This document shows, piece after piece, positions 6,261 through 13,721 of a DNA stretch of 56,962 nt. Source of the DNA: a virus; the IMG/VR virus record IMGVR_UViG_3300043568_000719, positions 1 to 56,962 of that record; one strand, given 5' to 3'. Below the pieces are notes generated by a model. It was given only the letters and a program-made list of their open reading frames with translations, did no database searches and was not told the origin of the DNA. Made by a program: the position numbers and the translations under genes. Positions within the stretch are counted from its first letter, which is position 1. Every line of letters starts with the position of its first letter.

Positions 6261-6998
6261 ATGAAAGATATTTTACAAGACATCGTTAGCCATACGCAGA
6301 ATCTAGGCTTCTTGACCACAGTCAAGGTAACAGGCACAGATAAAGGCACAACTGTTAACTCAATGGCCGATGACCGTTCAGTTATCATGGAGGCAGAAAC
6401 TGCTAATCCATACCCAGATATGATCGGTGTGTTTGGTATGCCGCAACTCAACAAGTTGAAATATCTCTTGGAAGGTGCAGAGTACAAAGAAGGGGCAAAG
6501 ATCAGTATTACCACAGCAGAACGCAATGGTGAAACTTTGCCAGTGGGTCTACACTTTGAAAACAAAGACGGCGACTTTAAAAACGACTATCGCTTTATGA
6601 ATCAAGAAATCATCAATGAAAAGATGAAGACTGTGAAGTTTCGTGGCGTTAAGTGGGATGTTGAAATTGAGCCGTCAGTGACCTCTGTGCTTCGCTTTAA
6701 CTTCCAAGCAGGTGCTAACTCTGAGCATCCTACATTCCTTGCCAAGACAGAAGGCGGCAATCTTAAATTTACGTTCGGTGATGCATCAACACACGGCGGC
6801 GAGTTTGTATTTGCACAGAACGTTGCAGGTAAACTTGATCGTGGTTGGACTTGGCCTGTGTTGCCAATCTTGAGCATTCTTAAGATTGCAGATACCAACA
6901 CCACAAAGATGTCGTTGAGCAATGAAGGTGCTATTCAGATCACTCTAGATAGCGGACTTGCTACTTACAAATATATCATCCCAGCACAAGCTGCCTAA
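6261..6998 (+). CDS. 45: Sliding clamp, DNA polymerase processivity factor (gp45-like)
   Basis: The 245-residue protein starts MKDILQDIVSHTQNLGF and has the size and beta-rich two-domain composition of T4 gp45 (228 residues), which forms a trimeric ring tethering gp43 to DNA and also activates late transcription. Internal landmarks are MIGVFGMPQLNKLKYLL near 54-70, the analogue of the T4 D-L-N-G-F-L-G-I-L segment, and a second-domain VLRFNFQAG. Position directly after the polymerase gene supports the call. It has its own promoter and AGGAGA site. Because late promoters in T4 need gp45, this gene would also gate the late genes here. Confidence 0.85.
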   Translation: MKDILQDIVSHTQNLGFLTTVKVTGTDKGTTVNSMADDRSVIMEAETANPYPDMIGVFGMPQLNKLKYLLEGAEYKEGAKISITTAERNGETLPVGLHFENKDGDFKNDYRFMNQEIINEKMKTVKFRGVKWDVEIEPSVTSVLRFNFQAGANSEHPTFLAKTEGGNLKFTFGDASTHGGEFVFAQNVAGKLDRGWTWPVLPILSILKIADTNTTKMSLSNEGAIQITLDSGLATYKYIIPAQAA

Positions 6999-7000
6999 AT

Positions 7001-7366
7001 ATGATCAAAGGTTTACAAGGCGTAACAGGCATTACGGTTGGTGGCGGAAATACCGCCCTACCATATGTCGGTCCAAACTCAAGCAACCCAATGACTGGGA
7101 TGATGCGTATCCACAACACCGAACTAGAAGTGTTTAACGGATCAAATTGGCAAATGCTATCTACCAGCTATGCCACAGTAGGCCTAGATCAAGATGTGCT
7201 AGACATTATACAATGGGCTCGTAAAAAACGCCAAGAAGAAAATGATTGGTACAAACTTGCTTCATCTAATGAAGCAGTTCGTATCGCATTAGAACAACTA
7301 GAACAGGCAAAAACAAGATTAGAACTTACAGCAATTTTATCGAGAGAATATGAAACAACCAATTGA
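7001..7366 (+). CDS. Conserved phage protein with fibre-like N-terminal motif
   Basis: It starts two bases after the clamp stop with no Shine-Dalgarno sequence, so it depends on coupled translation. The first half is Gly/Asn-rich and contains GMMRIHNTELEVFNGSNWQ, the kind of short beta unit common at the N-termini of phage fibre and structural proteins. The second half (WARKKRQEENDWYKLASSN onward) is a charged helix, probably coiled coil. The 121-residue product overlaps the DpdA gene by 17 bases. Function unknown; the motif hints at a virion component, though its early-gene position argues for caution. Confidence 0.65.
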   Translation: MIKGLQGVTGITVGGGNTALPYVGPNSSNPMTGMMRIHNTELEVFNGSNWQMLSTSYATVGLDQDVLDIIQWARKKRQEENDWYKLASSNEAVRIALEQLEQAKTRLELTAILSREYETTN

Positions 7367-8960
7367 CCTAACACCTTTACAGAAAGACTATGCTGTGTAT
7401 TTGCCAGCTATCAGTTCTTTCTATTCAACTTATGTTGCAAAACAACGACTAGAAGAATTTGTTTCTAAAGATCGAATTCCTGCGGGATTTGATCGTGGCA
7501 TTGAAGGCATGAACTTCTTAAATGCTGATCAAGGATACTTTACCTACAAGTATGCTCTGTATTCAGCAGGTCACGCACAGTTAGATCTTGAAAAGTCAAT
7601 GACTCAAGAATCAATGATACAAGACCGTGATCGACCTAATACAATGATTTTAGGTGATTCAGGTGGATATCAGATTGGTAAAGGTGTTCTTAAGTTTGAT
7701 TGGTTGAACTTTGAAGGGCCAGAAGCTACTAAGACTCGTCAAAAGATTCTTGAGTGGCTTGAACTTACTGCTGACTGGTCAATGATGTTAGACGTTCCAA
7801 CATGGGCATGTGATCATATTCATTCACCAAAGACTGGATTGAAAACATTCGAAGACTGTCTAGAAAAGACTCGCTACAATAACGATTACTTCTTAATGAA
7901 TCGGTTAGGTCAAACCAAATGGCTTAATGTTCTGCAAGGCGGAGACTGGGATACTGCTGAGAAATGGTATGCTGGCGTTAAAGAGTTTAGCGACCCCAAA
8001 GGCAAGTATGCCGGACGTGAAGCTGAAGGTTGGGCATTTGGTGGTGCTAATATGTGCAAGATGGATATCACCCTCAAACGTCTAATGACTATGCGTGACG
8101 AAGGTATGCTAGACGGCAAGAACTGGATTCACTTCTTGGGTACTGCACAGCTAGACTGGTCATGCTATCTAACACAGATTCAAAGACAAATACGTAAACA
8201 TATCAATCCAGAACTTACTATCAGTTTTGACTGTGCAAGTCCGTTCATTGCCACTGCTCACGGACTTGTCTATACAAATGCACAGCATACCAACAAGCGT
8301 TGGTCAGTGATCATGGATAAGGCTCCGGATAATAAAGCACTTGCTGGGCGTCACGACATTCCGTTTCCTTTTGAAAGTGAGTTTGCAAGTCGATTGACTA
8401 TGGGTGATATTGCCTATTACGATTACGGTGTTCGTAAGACTGATCAAGAATTAGCGGGTAAGAAATTTGATCATCTAAATCCAGAACACTATCATACTGT
8501 GCCCAAACTAAACAAGTTAGGCAAGATTCCGAACAAGACCAGTTGGGATAGTTTCAGCTATGCATTAATGATGGGGCATAATGTTGAATGTCATATCAAG
8601 GCAGTACAACGTGCTCAACAGTTAATGGACATTGAATGTGCAAGATTTAAACCAGACTGGAGAATGAAAAGTATTGAAGGCAAAAAAGAAATTGAATTCA
8701 GTGATTGGGTTCCAAACAAAATTCTTTACTTTGGCACATTCGTTGAAGAACTATTCAATACTAGAACTAAAGCAGAAGCATTTGACATGATTGAGACTGC
8801 TGGACTATTCTTGAAATCGTTAGAAGGTGCTCGACTACAAGGAGGGCCTGCTGCAAATACTTTTGGTAGTTTGTTTGAGTTTGATGATGGTAAAAAAGCT
8901 GGAGAAATTGATTTTGCAAATCCAGATGACGATGACCTAAATAGTCTTGTAGCCGAATAA
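7350..8960 (+). CDS. dpdA: TGT-like DNA 7-deazaguanine transglycosylase (DpdA family)
   Basis: The 536-residue protein carries the tRNA-guanine transglycosylase barrel signatures: LGDSGGYQ (D103) matching the TGT DSGGFQ motif, MLDVP (D148), NVLQGGD (193-199) and WAFGGAN (228-234) matching the TGT QGG and GGL loops, and SFDCASPF (D294) at the position of the nucleophilic Asp. The C-terminal zinc site of tRNA enzymes is not evident and the C-terminus is a different, longer domain. Phage members of this family are the DpdA enzymes that swap guanine in DNA for 7-deazaguanine derivatives. FolE, QueE and a QueD-like gene lie within 10 kb, which supports a DNA rather than tRNA role. The exact base inserted cannot be told from sequence. 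Confidence 0.85.
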   Translation: MKQPIDLTPLQKDYAVYLPAISSFYSTYVAKQRLEEFVSKDRIPAGFDRGIEGMNFLNADQGYFTYKYALYSAGHAQLDLEKSMTQESMIQDRDRPNTMILGDSGGYQIGKGVLKFDWLNFEGPEATKTRQKILEWLELTADWSMMLDVPTWACDHIHSPKTGLKTFEDCLEKTRYNNDYFLMNRLGQTKWLNVLQGGDWDTAEKWYAGVKEFSDPKGKYAGREAEGWAFGGANMCKMDITLKRLMTMRDEGMLDGKNWIHFLGTAQLDWSCYLTQIQRQIRKHINPELTISFDCASPFIATAHGLVYTNAQHTNKRWSVIMDKAPDNKALAGRHDIPFPFESEFASRLTMGDIAYYDYGVRKTDQELAGKKFDHLNPEHYHTVPKLNKLGKIPNKTSWDSFSYALMMGHNVECHIKAVQRAQQLMDIECARFKPDWRMKSIEGKKEIEFSDWVPNKILYFGTFVEELFNTRTKAEAFDMIETAGLFLKSLEGARLQGGPAANTFGSLFEFDDGKKAGEIDFANPDDDDLNSLVAE

Positions 8961-8969
8961 GGAGTTGAC

Positions 8970-9197
8970 ATGTATCAAAATAGAATAAAGCATCTAGAAG
9001 AAGCGCATCGTGCTTTGGACAAACAAATAGATACTATGGAGAAAACCGGTATCTTTGATGACCTAAAAATAGAAGAATTGAAGAAACAGAGGTTGCGTTT
9101 AAAGGACGATATTGTTATACTTAAACACAAGCACGAAGCAGTGATGCAAGAAGCACAGGCAGAACAAGAAGCAAAAAGAAACGGACTAGAACTATGA
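8970..9197 (+). CDS. YdcH/DUF465-like coiled-coil protein
   Basis: The 75-residue product is almost entirely helical. Its core, LEEAHRALDKQIDTME followed by LKIEELKKQRLRLKDDI, matches the pattern of the bacterial YdcH (DUF465) family, a small helical hairpin whose signature is H-x-x-L-D-x-x-I then L-K-K-x-K-L-x-L-K-D-x-I. The cellular role of that family is not well defined. GGAG lies seven bases before the ATG. It follows the DpdA gene closely and overlaps the zinc-ribbon gene by four bases. The charged tail is rich in Glu, Ala and Lys. Confidence 0.7.
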   Translation: MYQNRIKHLEEAHRALDKQIDTMEKTGIFDDLKIEELKKQRLRLKDDIVILKHKHEAVMQEAQAEQEAKRNGLEL

Positions 9198-9340
9198 AAT
9201 GTAATACATGCGGTCAAGAGGTTTCAACCAACTGCGATTGGCAACAAGGTCGTTGCCCGCATCGAATTCCATTCTTAAATGATTATCATTTTCGATATCT
9301 CAACTTAATTAACTCAATCAAAAACTGGTTTAAACGATGA
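9194..9340 (+). CDS. Mini zinc-ribbon protein (48 aa)
   Basis: This short gene runs from an ATG overlapping the previous stop to TGA 9338-9340, which overlaps the next ATG (ATGA at 9337). The product starts MKCNTCGQEVSTNCDWQQGR and continues CPHR, giving C3, C6, C14 and C21 or H23 as a probable zinc knuckle, followed by an aromatic and basic tail (FRYLNLINSIKNWFKR). Both ends are locked by overlaps, which supports it as a genuine gene despite its size. Such ribbons bind nucleic acid or proteins; the target is unknown. Confidence 0.6.
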   Translation: MKCNTCGQEVSTNCDWQQGRCPHRIPFLNDYHFRYLNLINSIKNWFKR

Positions 9341-9870
9341 AAAGAAATTACGAGTCAGGTGTTACTGATGCTATCACTTTCTTCACTGGGATAGAAATCG
9401 AACATACACCTGCATACGGAATGAAAACGCTGTTTGTTGTCGGGGAACATGATCCGTATGTAATCATGGAACTGGCGAGAAATCATAAATGCGAACATAT
9501 CTACTTCGGAGCTAATCAAAGTTTCAAAACGCTAGGCGTCAATGATTCAGCAACGTGGCGTCCTTGGGAGAATATGATTTATGTATGTCTCGATGCTGAA
9601 GATGGATTTTGGTGTACCTTAGACTTTGATGTTAAAGAAACAGAAGGACTGCTTGAAAGCGGTCTTACAGAAAAGCGTAGATTTATTCCGCAGATCAGTG
9701 TAAAATTACCTTATCTAAATCAACTGGGCTATAATGCTACATTAAAGATAGATGACAAAGATTTTAACGCAAGCAATCCTGGGGTGTGGTGCCATAACCT
9801 GCAGGACCTATTAGGAAGAGATCGCTTCACTAATTGGGATCAATATGGCAAAGATGAGATTATCAAATGA
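9337..9870 (+). CDS. Conserved T4-like phage protein of unknown function (177 aa)
   Basis: It starts MKRNYESGVTDAITFFTGIE and contains a Rossmann-like opening (MKTLFVVGEHD), then HIYFGANQSF, a CTLDFDV strand, FIPQISVKLPYL and a C-terminal NPGVWCHNLQ. The architecture reads as a globular alpha/beta protein with no membrane segment. I recall close relatives in marine T4-like phages but no assigned activity. Overlap with both neighbours by four bases places it in the same coupled run as the zinc-ribbon gene. Function is not inferred. Confidence 0.75.
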   Translation: MKRNYESGVTDAITFFTGIEIEHTPAYGMKTLFVVGEHDPYVIMELARNHKCEHIYFGANQSFKTLGVNDSATWRPWENMIYVCLDAEDGFWCTLDFDVKETEGLLESGLTEKRRFIPQISVKLPYLNQLGYNATLKIDDKDFNASNPGVWCHNLQDLLGRDRFTNWDQYGKDEIIK

Positions 9871-10256
9871 GTGGTGGATACGCCGTAGCATCAACTGCAA
9901 AGGTTCCAAGAAGGATTCCAAGGATTACTGGTGCTAATACAGTTAAACGTGCAAGACAATACGTAGAAGAAAGACCTATGAAACTAACATTTAAACAAAG
10001 AATTCGCAACTGGCTAATGAACGACAACGACGATGCTGAGTACGGTAATTCTATCAGCGTTGACGAAGAAGGCCCGAATATTCAAACACAGTCATTTAGA
10101 TTAAATGTCTACAGTGCCGGTGGCGGAACTATTATCGAAACTACCAAATATGATCGTCAAAGAGACGACCACCGTCACAGCCTGCATATAGTCACCGACG
10201 ACAAAGACCTTGGTGAAGAATTATCCAAAATTATCACCATGGAGAGTCTAAGATGA
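9867..10256 (+). CDS. Conserved hypothetical phage protein (129 aa)
   Basis: The ATG at 9867 overlaps the previous stop. An internal ATG at 9978, behind GAAGAAAG, would give a 92-residue form starting MKLTFKQRIRNWLMND, which as I recall resembles relatives better, so the 37-residue basic N-terminus (Arg/Lys/Pro-rich) may be optional. The core alternates strands (QSFRLNVYSAGGGTIIETT) with an acidic-basic YDRQRDDHRHSLHIVTDD segment and ends in DLGEELSKIITMESLR. Function unknown. It overlaps the next gene by four bases. Confidence 0.6.
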   Translation: MSGGYAVASTAKVPRRIPRITGANTVKRARQYVEERPMKLTFKQRIRNWLMNDNDDAEYGNSISVDEEGPNIQTQSFRLNVYSAGGGTIIETTKYDRQRDDHRHSLHIVTDDKDLGEELSKIITMESLR

Positions 10257-10501
10257 ACACACAAATTCAAGAAATTCTAAATAAGTCAACAGAAGATATT
10301 ATGGGTGTTCCTGTCGTCAATCAAGAACTATTTGCTAGACTTCTTATAGAAGAATGTGCTAAAATATGTTTTGAACTTAGATTTACCACAGAAGGTCCTG
10401 CAGAAGGTGCATCATATCAACGCACACTCTGCGGAACTGCAATTAAAGAAAACTTTGGACTTCAAGGCAAAGGCCCAATAACTGCAAAGAACGTAAAATG
10501 A
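10253..10501 (+). CDS. Conserved small hypothetical protein (82 aa)
   Basis: The product begins with a helix (MNTQIQEILNKSTED), has a hydrophobic helical middle (ELFARLLIEECAKICFELRF) with two cysteines, and ends with a Gly-rich segment and a basic tail. No recognised domain and no membrane span. It is locked between neighbours by four-base overlaps at both ends and directly precedes the QueD-like gene. Nothing in the sequence reveals a function. Confidence 0.6.
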   Translation: MNTQIQEILNKSTEDIMGVPVVNQELFARLLIEECAKICFELRFTTEGPAEGASYQRTLCGTAIKENFGLQGKGPITAKNVK

Positions 10502-10887
10502 TTATTAGACAAGACCAAAGACCTAACAAAATGATTTGGGTTACCTTCCGCAAAGAAGGTATTCACAAATATCCGGCCGCACTTACAGATGCCAACCTTG
10601 CTACAGGTGATGAGTATGATGTAAGTTTTCTAGGATATCCACATCGTCACATCTTCCACTTTAAAGTTTGGATTGGTGTTACGCACGATGACCGCGATAT
10701 CGAGTTCATTCAGTTTAAACGCTGGTTGGAAAAACTGTACGCAGAAGGTACACTCCAACTAGACTACAAGAGTTGCGAGATGATGTCAGGCGATTTGTTT
10801 GACGCTATCTCCAATAAGTATCCAGGTCGCGAGATTTGGATTGAGGTCTCCGAAGACGGAGAAAATGGTTCATTCATCAAATACTAA
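10498..10887 (+). CDS. QueD/PTPS-fold protein, possible 6-carboxytetrahydropterin synthase
   Basis: The 129-residue product follows the order of the tunnelling-fold pterin synthases: an early strand ending GIHKYPAAL (H23), a central YPHRHIFHFKVWI (H49 and H51, like the HGH zinc pair), a D-I-E-F-I-Q-F-K-R-W-L helix like the family DF-x-x-L-K element, and a final strand IWIEVSEDGENGSFIKY like the Glu-bearing C-terminus. Zinc could be held by H23, H49 and H51. The catalytic Cys of canonical QueD, usually shortly before the His pair, is absent, and the usual Asp-His pair appears as Asp-Tyr (D89, Y90). It may therefore be a divergent enzyme or have another substrate. Proximity to dpdA and folE favours a pterin or deazaguanine role. 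Confidence 0.55.
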   Translation: MIIRQDQRPNKMIWVTFRKEGIHKYPAALTDANLATGDEYDVSFLGYPHRHIFHFKVWIGVTHDDRDIEFIQFKRWLEKLYAEGTLQLDYKSCEMMSGDLFDAISNKYPGREIWIEVSEDGENGSFIKY

Positions 10888-10898
10888 AAGGAACATCG

Positions 10899-11123
10899 AT
10901 GAAAAACTACAAGGACTACAGGTACTTTGAAAATCGTCCTGACGTTGTGAAAGTGTGGGAAGACCTTGAGGCCTACCACGATTGGTGCAGATTTCAACTC
11001 TGCGATTTCAACCCTGCAGATCTCTATCGTAGAGATTCTCAAAACTATGGATCGTATCTTGCCAGTAAGCGGCCAAGACGTCCATATCAAGGCAACAGAC
11101 CAAACTTTCAAAAGAGAGGTTAA
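10899..11123 (+). CDS. Conserved small phage protein (74 aa)
   Basis: An AAGGAA site precedes the ATG. The product starts MKNYKDYRYFENRPDVVKVW and has an aromatic, acidic helix (EDLEAYHDWCRFQLCDFNP) followed by a basic Arg/Pro/Gln-rich tail (KRPRRPYQGNRPNFQKR) that looks disordered and may bind nucleic acid. As I recall, relatives with the R-P-D-V...D-L-E-x-Y core occur in marine T4-like phages without assigned function. It lies between the QueD-like and glycosyltransferase genes. Confidence 0.6.
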   Translation: MKNYKDYRYFENRPDVVKVWEDLEAYHDWCRFQLCDFNPADLYRRDSQNYGSYLASKRPRRPYQGNRPNFQKRG

Positions 11124-11126
11124 AAA

Positions 11127-12224
11127 ATGGCACGAGTTTTTCTTATTGATCTAGAAGCAGTTGAGACACGTTACACAGGTCAGTGGAAAACTCATGTGCC
11201 TGCGTTACTTAAAAAGGCAGGACACAATGTTCAAATTATATCTGGGCCTGAAGATATTCCTTCAGCCACTACTCCTGGTGCTTTTCTTAATTTTGGTGGC
11301 ACCAATATATACAAGTCTAGTCAAGTTGAGCAGATGGGCCGGTTATTTTGTAACGGAGCCGTTCATCCCGGCGATCACTTTATCTTTACTGATGCTTGGC
11401 ATCCTGGTATCATAAACTTAAAGTACATGAGTGAGTTGTTGGGTATTCCCGTAACTACACATGGCTTATGGCATGCTGGCAGTTATGATCCACAGGACTT
11501 CTTAGGACGTCTTGTTGGAGATAAACCCTGGGTACGTCATGCAGAGAAGAGTTTCTACCACGCTTTTGATCACAACTACTTTGCCACAGACTTTCACATT
11601 CATATGTTTTACGAGAATTTGATTCAACCTGATCCGGATCGTAAAGTAAGTATGTACAAGACTGTATTTGATGATACTTTATTCACCGACAAGGTTGTTC
11701 GCACAGGATGGCCCATGGAGTATATGACTGATACTCTACTCATGTACAAGAATATGCCCAAGCGTGATCTTATCTTGTTCCCGCATCGTATTGCTCCTGA
11801 GAAGCAGGTCGAAATCTTTCGTGACCTAAAACATCATTTGCCTCAATATGAGTTTGTTGTTTGTCAAGATCAACAACTAACAAAAAATGAATACCATAAT
11901 TTACTAGGTGAAGCTAAAATGGTGTTTAGTGCTAACTTACAAGAAACACTAGGCATCAGTTGGTATGAAGGTGCTATAGTAGATGCTATCCCAATGGTTC
12001 CCGATAGACTAAGCTACAGCGAAATGGCGATGGACACATTTAAGTATCCTAGCAAATGGACTGAATCGTTTGACGCTTACACTGTACATCGTCCAGACAT
12101 CTGTAAAACAATTATAGAGCATATGGAAAATTACAGAACTCGTATACCTAGCCTAAATAAACAGGTAGATATACTAAAAGAAAACTTTTTTAGTTGCAAT
12201 AAACTATTAGAGATGTTAAAATAA
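11127..12224 (+). CDS. GT-B fold glycosyltransferase (GT4-like)
   Basis: The 365-residue protein begins with a Rossmann strand (ARVFLIDLEAVE) and a long N-terminal domain containing FLNFGGTN and FTDAWHPG. The C-terminal domain has the GT4-type elements LILFPHRIAPEKQVEIFRD, a strand YEFVVCQDQQ, and NLQETLGISWYEGAIVDAIPMVPD with an E-x7-E spacing (E in QET and E in YEG) that contacts the nucleotide sugar in that family. It lies among base-modification genes, between the QueD-like gene and folE, so DNA or modified-base glycosylation is possible, while a sugar for virion or cell-surface use is the alternative. Donor and acceptor cannot be inferred. Confidence 0.75.
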   Translation: MARVFLIDLEAVETRYTGQWKTHVPALLKKAGHNVQIISGPEDIPSATTPGAFLNFGGTNIYKSSQVEQMGRLFCNGAVHPGDHFIFTDAWHPGIINLKYMSELLGIPVTTHGLWHAGSYDPQDFLGRLVGDKPWVRHAEKSFYHAFDHNYFATDFHIHMFYENLIQPDPDRKVSMYKTVFDDTLFTDKVVRTGWPMEYMTDTLLMYKNMPKRDLILFPHRIAPEKQVEIFRDLKHHLPQYEFVVCQDQQLTKNEYHNLLGEAKMVFSANLQETLGISWYEGAIVDAIPMVPDRLSYSEMAMDTFKYPSKWTESFDAYTVHRPDICKTIIEHMENYRTRIPSLNKQVDILKENFFSCNKLLEMLK

Positions 12225-12266
12225 TATAATATATGTCATCCACGACATTAACTCGGAGAAACTCAA

Positions 12267-13013
12267 TTGACAGATAAAAAAGAAACAGGCCTAGACGCAA
12301 TGGCAGGCGATGGCGGATATCAAGAAGCATACCTAGGCGATCACATCCGCTTTAAAATGAAACGTGAGGGCAAACGTTTCTGGGCAGGTGACAACATTAG
12401 TGATTACCTGCACGAAGGCGACATAGAAAAACTAATCGACGAAGCAACTCCTGCATTTGAACAAGTGCTAGATAGTTTGCTTATTGATCGTGAAAACGAT
12501 CCCAACAGTAAAGGTACTGCAAGACGACTTGCCAAGATGTACTTTAATGAAATTATGGCAGGTAGATATGAAACAGCACCAGACGCAACAGCATTTCCAA
12601 ACGACTCACAAGACCGATACGAAGGTATGCTGGTGGTACGTAGTGAGTTGCGCTCTATGTGCTCTCATCATCATCAGCCCGTTAGTGGTGTCGCTTACAT
12701 TGGTATCATCGCCGCACAAAAACTTATCGGTCTTAGCAAGTACACTCGTATTGCTCAGTGGTGTGCTCGTCGCGGTACCTTACAAGAAGAACTCTGCAAC
12801 GACATCGCCAGAGAAATAATGAAGGCTACAGATAGCGAGAATGTAGCTGTCTATGTTCAAGCTATTCACGGATGCTGTGAGAATCGGGGCATTATGGCAC
12901 ACAGTTCGTTGACTCAAACAACAGTACTCAAAGGTACATTCAAAGACGACCCTCATACAAAGAAAGAGTTCTTTGATAACATTAAACTACAACAAGAGTT
13001 TGCTCCGAGGTAA
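12267..13013 (+). CDS. folE: GTP cyclohydrolase I (FolE)
   Basis: FolE turns GTP into dihydroneopterin triphosphate, the first step to folate and to 7-deazaguanines. The product has the zinc and active-site motifs MCSHHHQP (C132, H135) and AIHGCCENRG (C203), plus GVAYIGI and a GLSKYTRIAQWCARR helix, all in family order; 248 residues is somewhat longer than bacterial FolE because of an N-terminal extension. TTG 12267 is the likely start since GGAG lies nine bases before it; the first ATG (12300) has no such site. The enzyme would feed the QueD-like protein and QueE encoded nearby. All key residues are present. Confidence 0.92.
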   Translation: MTDKKETGLDAMAGDGGYQEAYLGDHIRFKMKREGKRFWAGDNISDYLHEGDIEKLIDEATPAFEQVLDSLLIDRENDPNSKGTARRLAKMYFNEIMAGRYETAPDATAFPNDSQDRYEGMLVVRSELRSMCSHHHQPVSGVAYIGIIAAQKLIGLSKYTRIAQWCARRGTLQEELCNDIAREIMKATDSENVAVYVQAIHGCCENRGIMAHSSLTQTTVLKGTFKDDPHTKKEFFDNIKLQQEFAPR

Positions 13014-13015
13014 TT

Positions 13016-13312
13016 ATGGGTGATGGTGGTAAAGGATCTAAGGCAAGACCGTTTAGCGTTAGTCAAGAAGAATTTGCTAATAGTTTTGAAAAAATATTCG
13101 GTAAAAAGGATAAAGACATGCAAGTAAGAGTAAAAGAAAATACAGAAGATATCGGTCGGTGCGGATGCGGTCGCAGCCCAACAGGTAAATGCATTGGCTG
13201 GCACGGACTGTCAGACGATATGTATAAACATCAATTAATGTTGTACATGGAAGATCAAATGCGCAGTGACGACGAAGCGGGCACCAATAATATAATCCGA
13301 GGACAACAATGA
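13016..13312 (+). CDS. Two-part small protein with CDGSH-like Cys/His motif
   Basis: The first 30 residues (MGDGGKGSKARPFSVSQEEF and onward) form a Gly/Lys start and helix common in marine phage proteins, as I recall. The second part holds CGCGRSPTGKCIGWH, close to the CDGSH iron-sulfur pattern C-x-C-x2-S-x(5)-C-D-G-x-H but one residue shorter between Ser and the third Cys, and with Ile in place of Asp. It could bind a 2Fe-2S cluster or zinc. A charged helical tail follows. An internal Met (MQVRVKEN, at 13118) would encode the second part alone, so this may be a fusion. It follows folE by two bases. Confidence 0.6.
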   Translation: MGDGGKGSKARPFSVSQEEFANSFEKIFGKKDKDMQVRVKENTEDIGRCGCGRSPTGKCIGWHGLSDDMYKHQLMLYMEDQMRSDDEAGTNNIIRGQQ

Positions 13313-13527
13313 ACACTGCCAAAGATCTTACAGACAATCTAATCTTTCGTGCTAAAAATCTACAAGAGTTCGTTGTAGAACGAGATTGGGAACTTATTCC
13401 TGCAGGTGTTGTAAAATTTAATATTCAACATACTGTAGGCGAGCCTGCTCGTATTTTTGTACACGCAATGACACGAGAAGAAGCAGAACGTCAAGTTGAC
13501 GATTGGTTCGGTGAAGGTGTGGAATGA
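13309..13527 (+). CDS. Small hypothetical protein (72 aa)
   Basis: The ATG overlaps the previous stop by four bases and is preceded by CCGAGGAC. The product is a small alpha/beta protein: helix DLTDNLIFRAKNLQEFV, strands around VVKFNIQH and ARIFVHAM, then helix REEAERQVDDWFGEG. No membrane segment or known motif. It is flanked by genes of similarly small size in one coupled run. Function unknown. Confidence 0.6.
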   Translation: MNTAKDLTDNLIFRAKNLQEFVVERDWELIPAGVVKFNIQHTVGEPARIFVHAMTREEAERQVDDWFGEGVE

Positions 13528-13721
13528 TTGATAAAACTCCCTGGGATCGATTGAAAGAGCAATTTAAACCAGATGGCAAAGGTAGATTTAAAACTACTGA
13601 TGCTATGAAGATTGCTGTTCAAATAGATAATGAGAGAATCCAATTAGAGAAAAAGGTGTGGGGATTAAATAAAGAAATAGAAGCATATAAGTCTCATCTA
13701 CGGGCAGTGACAAAACAATGA
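13524..13721 (+). CDS. Small coiled-coil protein (65 aa)
   Basis: The start overlaps the previous stop (ATGA). After a short MIDKTPWDRLKEQFKPDG lead, the rest is a continuous charged helix (IAVQIDNERIQLEKKVWGLN and KEIEAYKSHL) with heptad-like hydrophobic spacing. It likely dimerises. Nothing more can be inferred; it lies directly before the DNA glycosylase gene and overlaps it by four bases. Confidence 0.55.
   Translation: MIDKTPWDRLKEQFKPDGKGRFKTTDAMKIAVQIDNERIQLEKKVWGLNKEIEAYKSHLRAVTKQ

Noticed and set aside
6995-7001. CTAAATA before the gene at 7001 as a late promoter
   Set aside because: It overlaps the ATG itself and would start transcription inside the gene. Similar CTAAATA strings inside genes (8938, 12154) suggest chance.
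9337-9870. Assigning the 177-residue protein to a nucleotide-binding enzyme from its Rossmann-like start
   Set aside because: There is no glycine-rich loop or catalytic motif, so function is left open.
12221-12266. TATAAT at 12225 as promoter of folE
   Set aside because: No -35-like hexamer at 16 to 18 bases upstream; AT-rich sequence alone is weak evidence.
13266-13296. TATAAT at 13291 as promoter
   Set aside because: The best -35 (GTGACG) is poor and 19 bases away, and the site lies inside a coding region.
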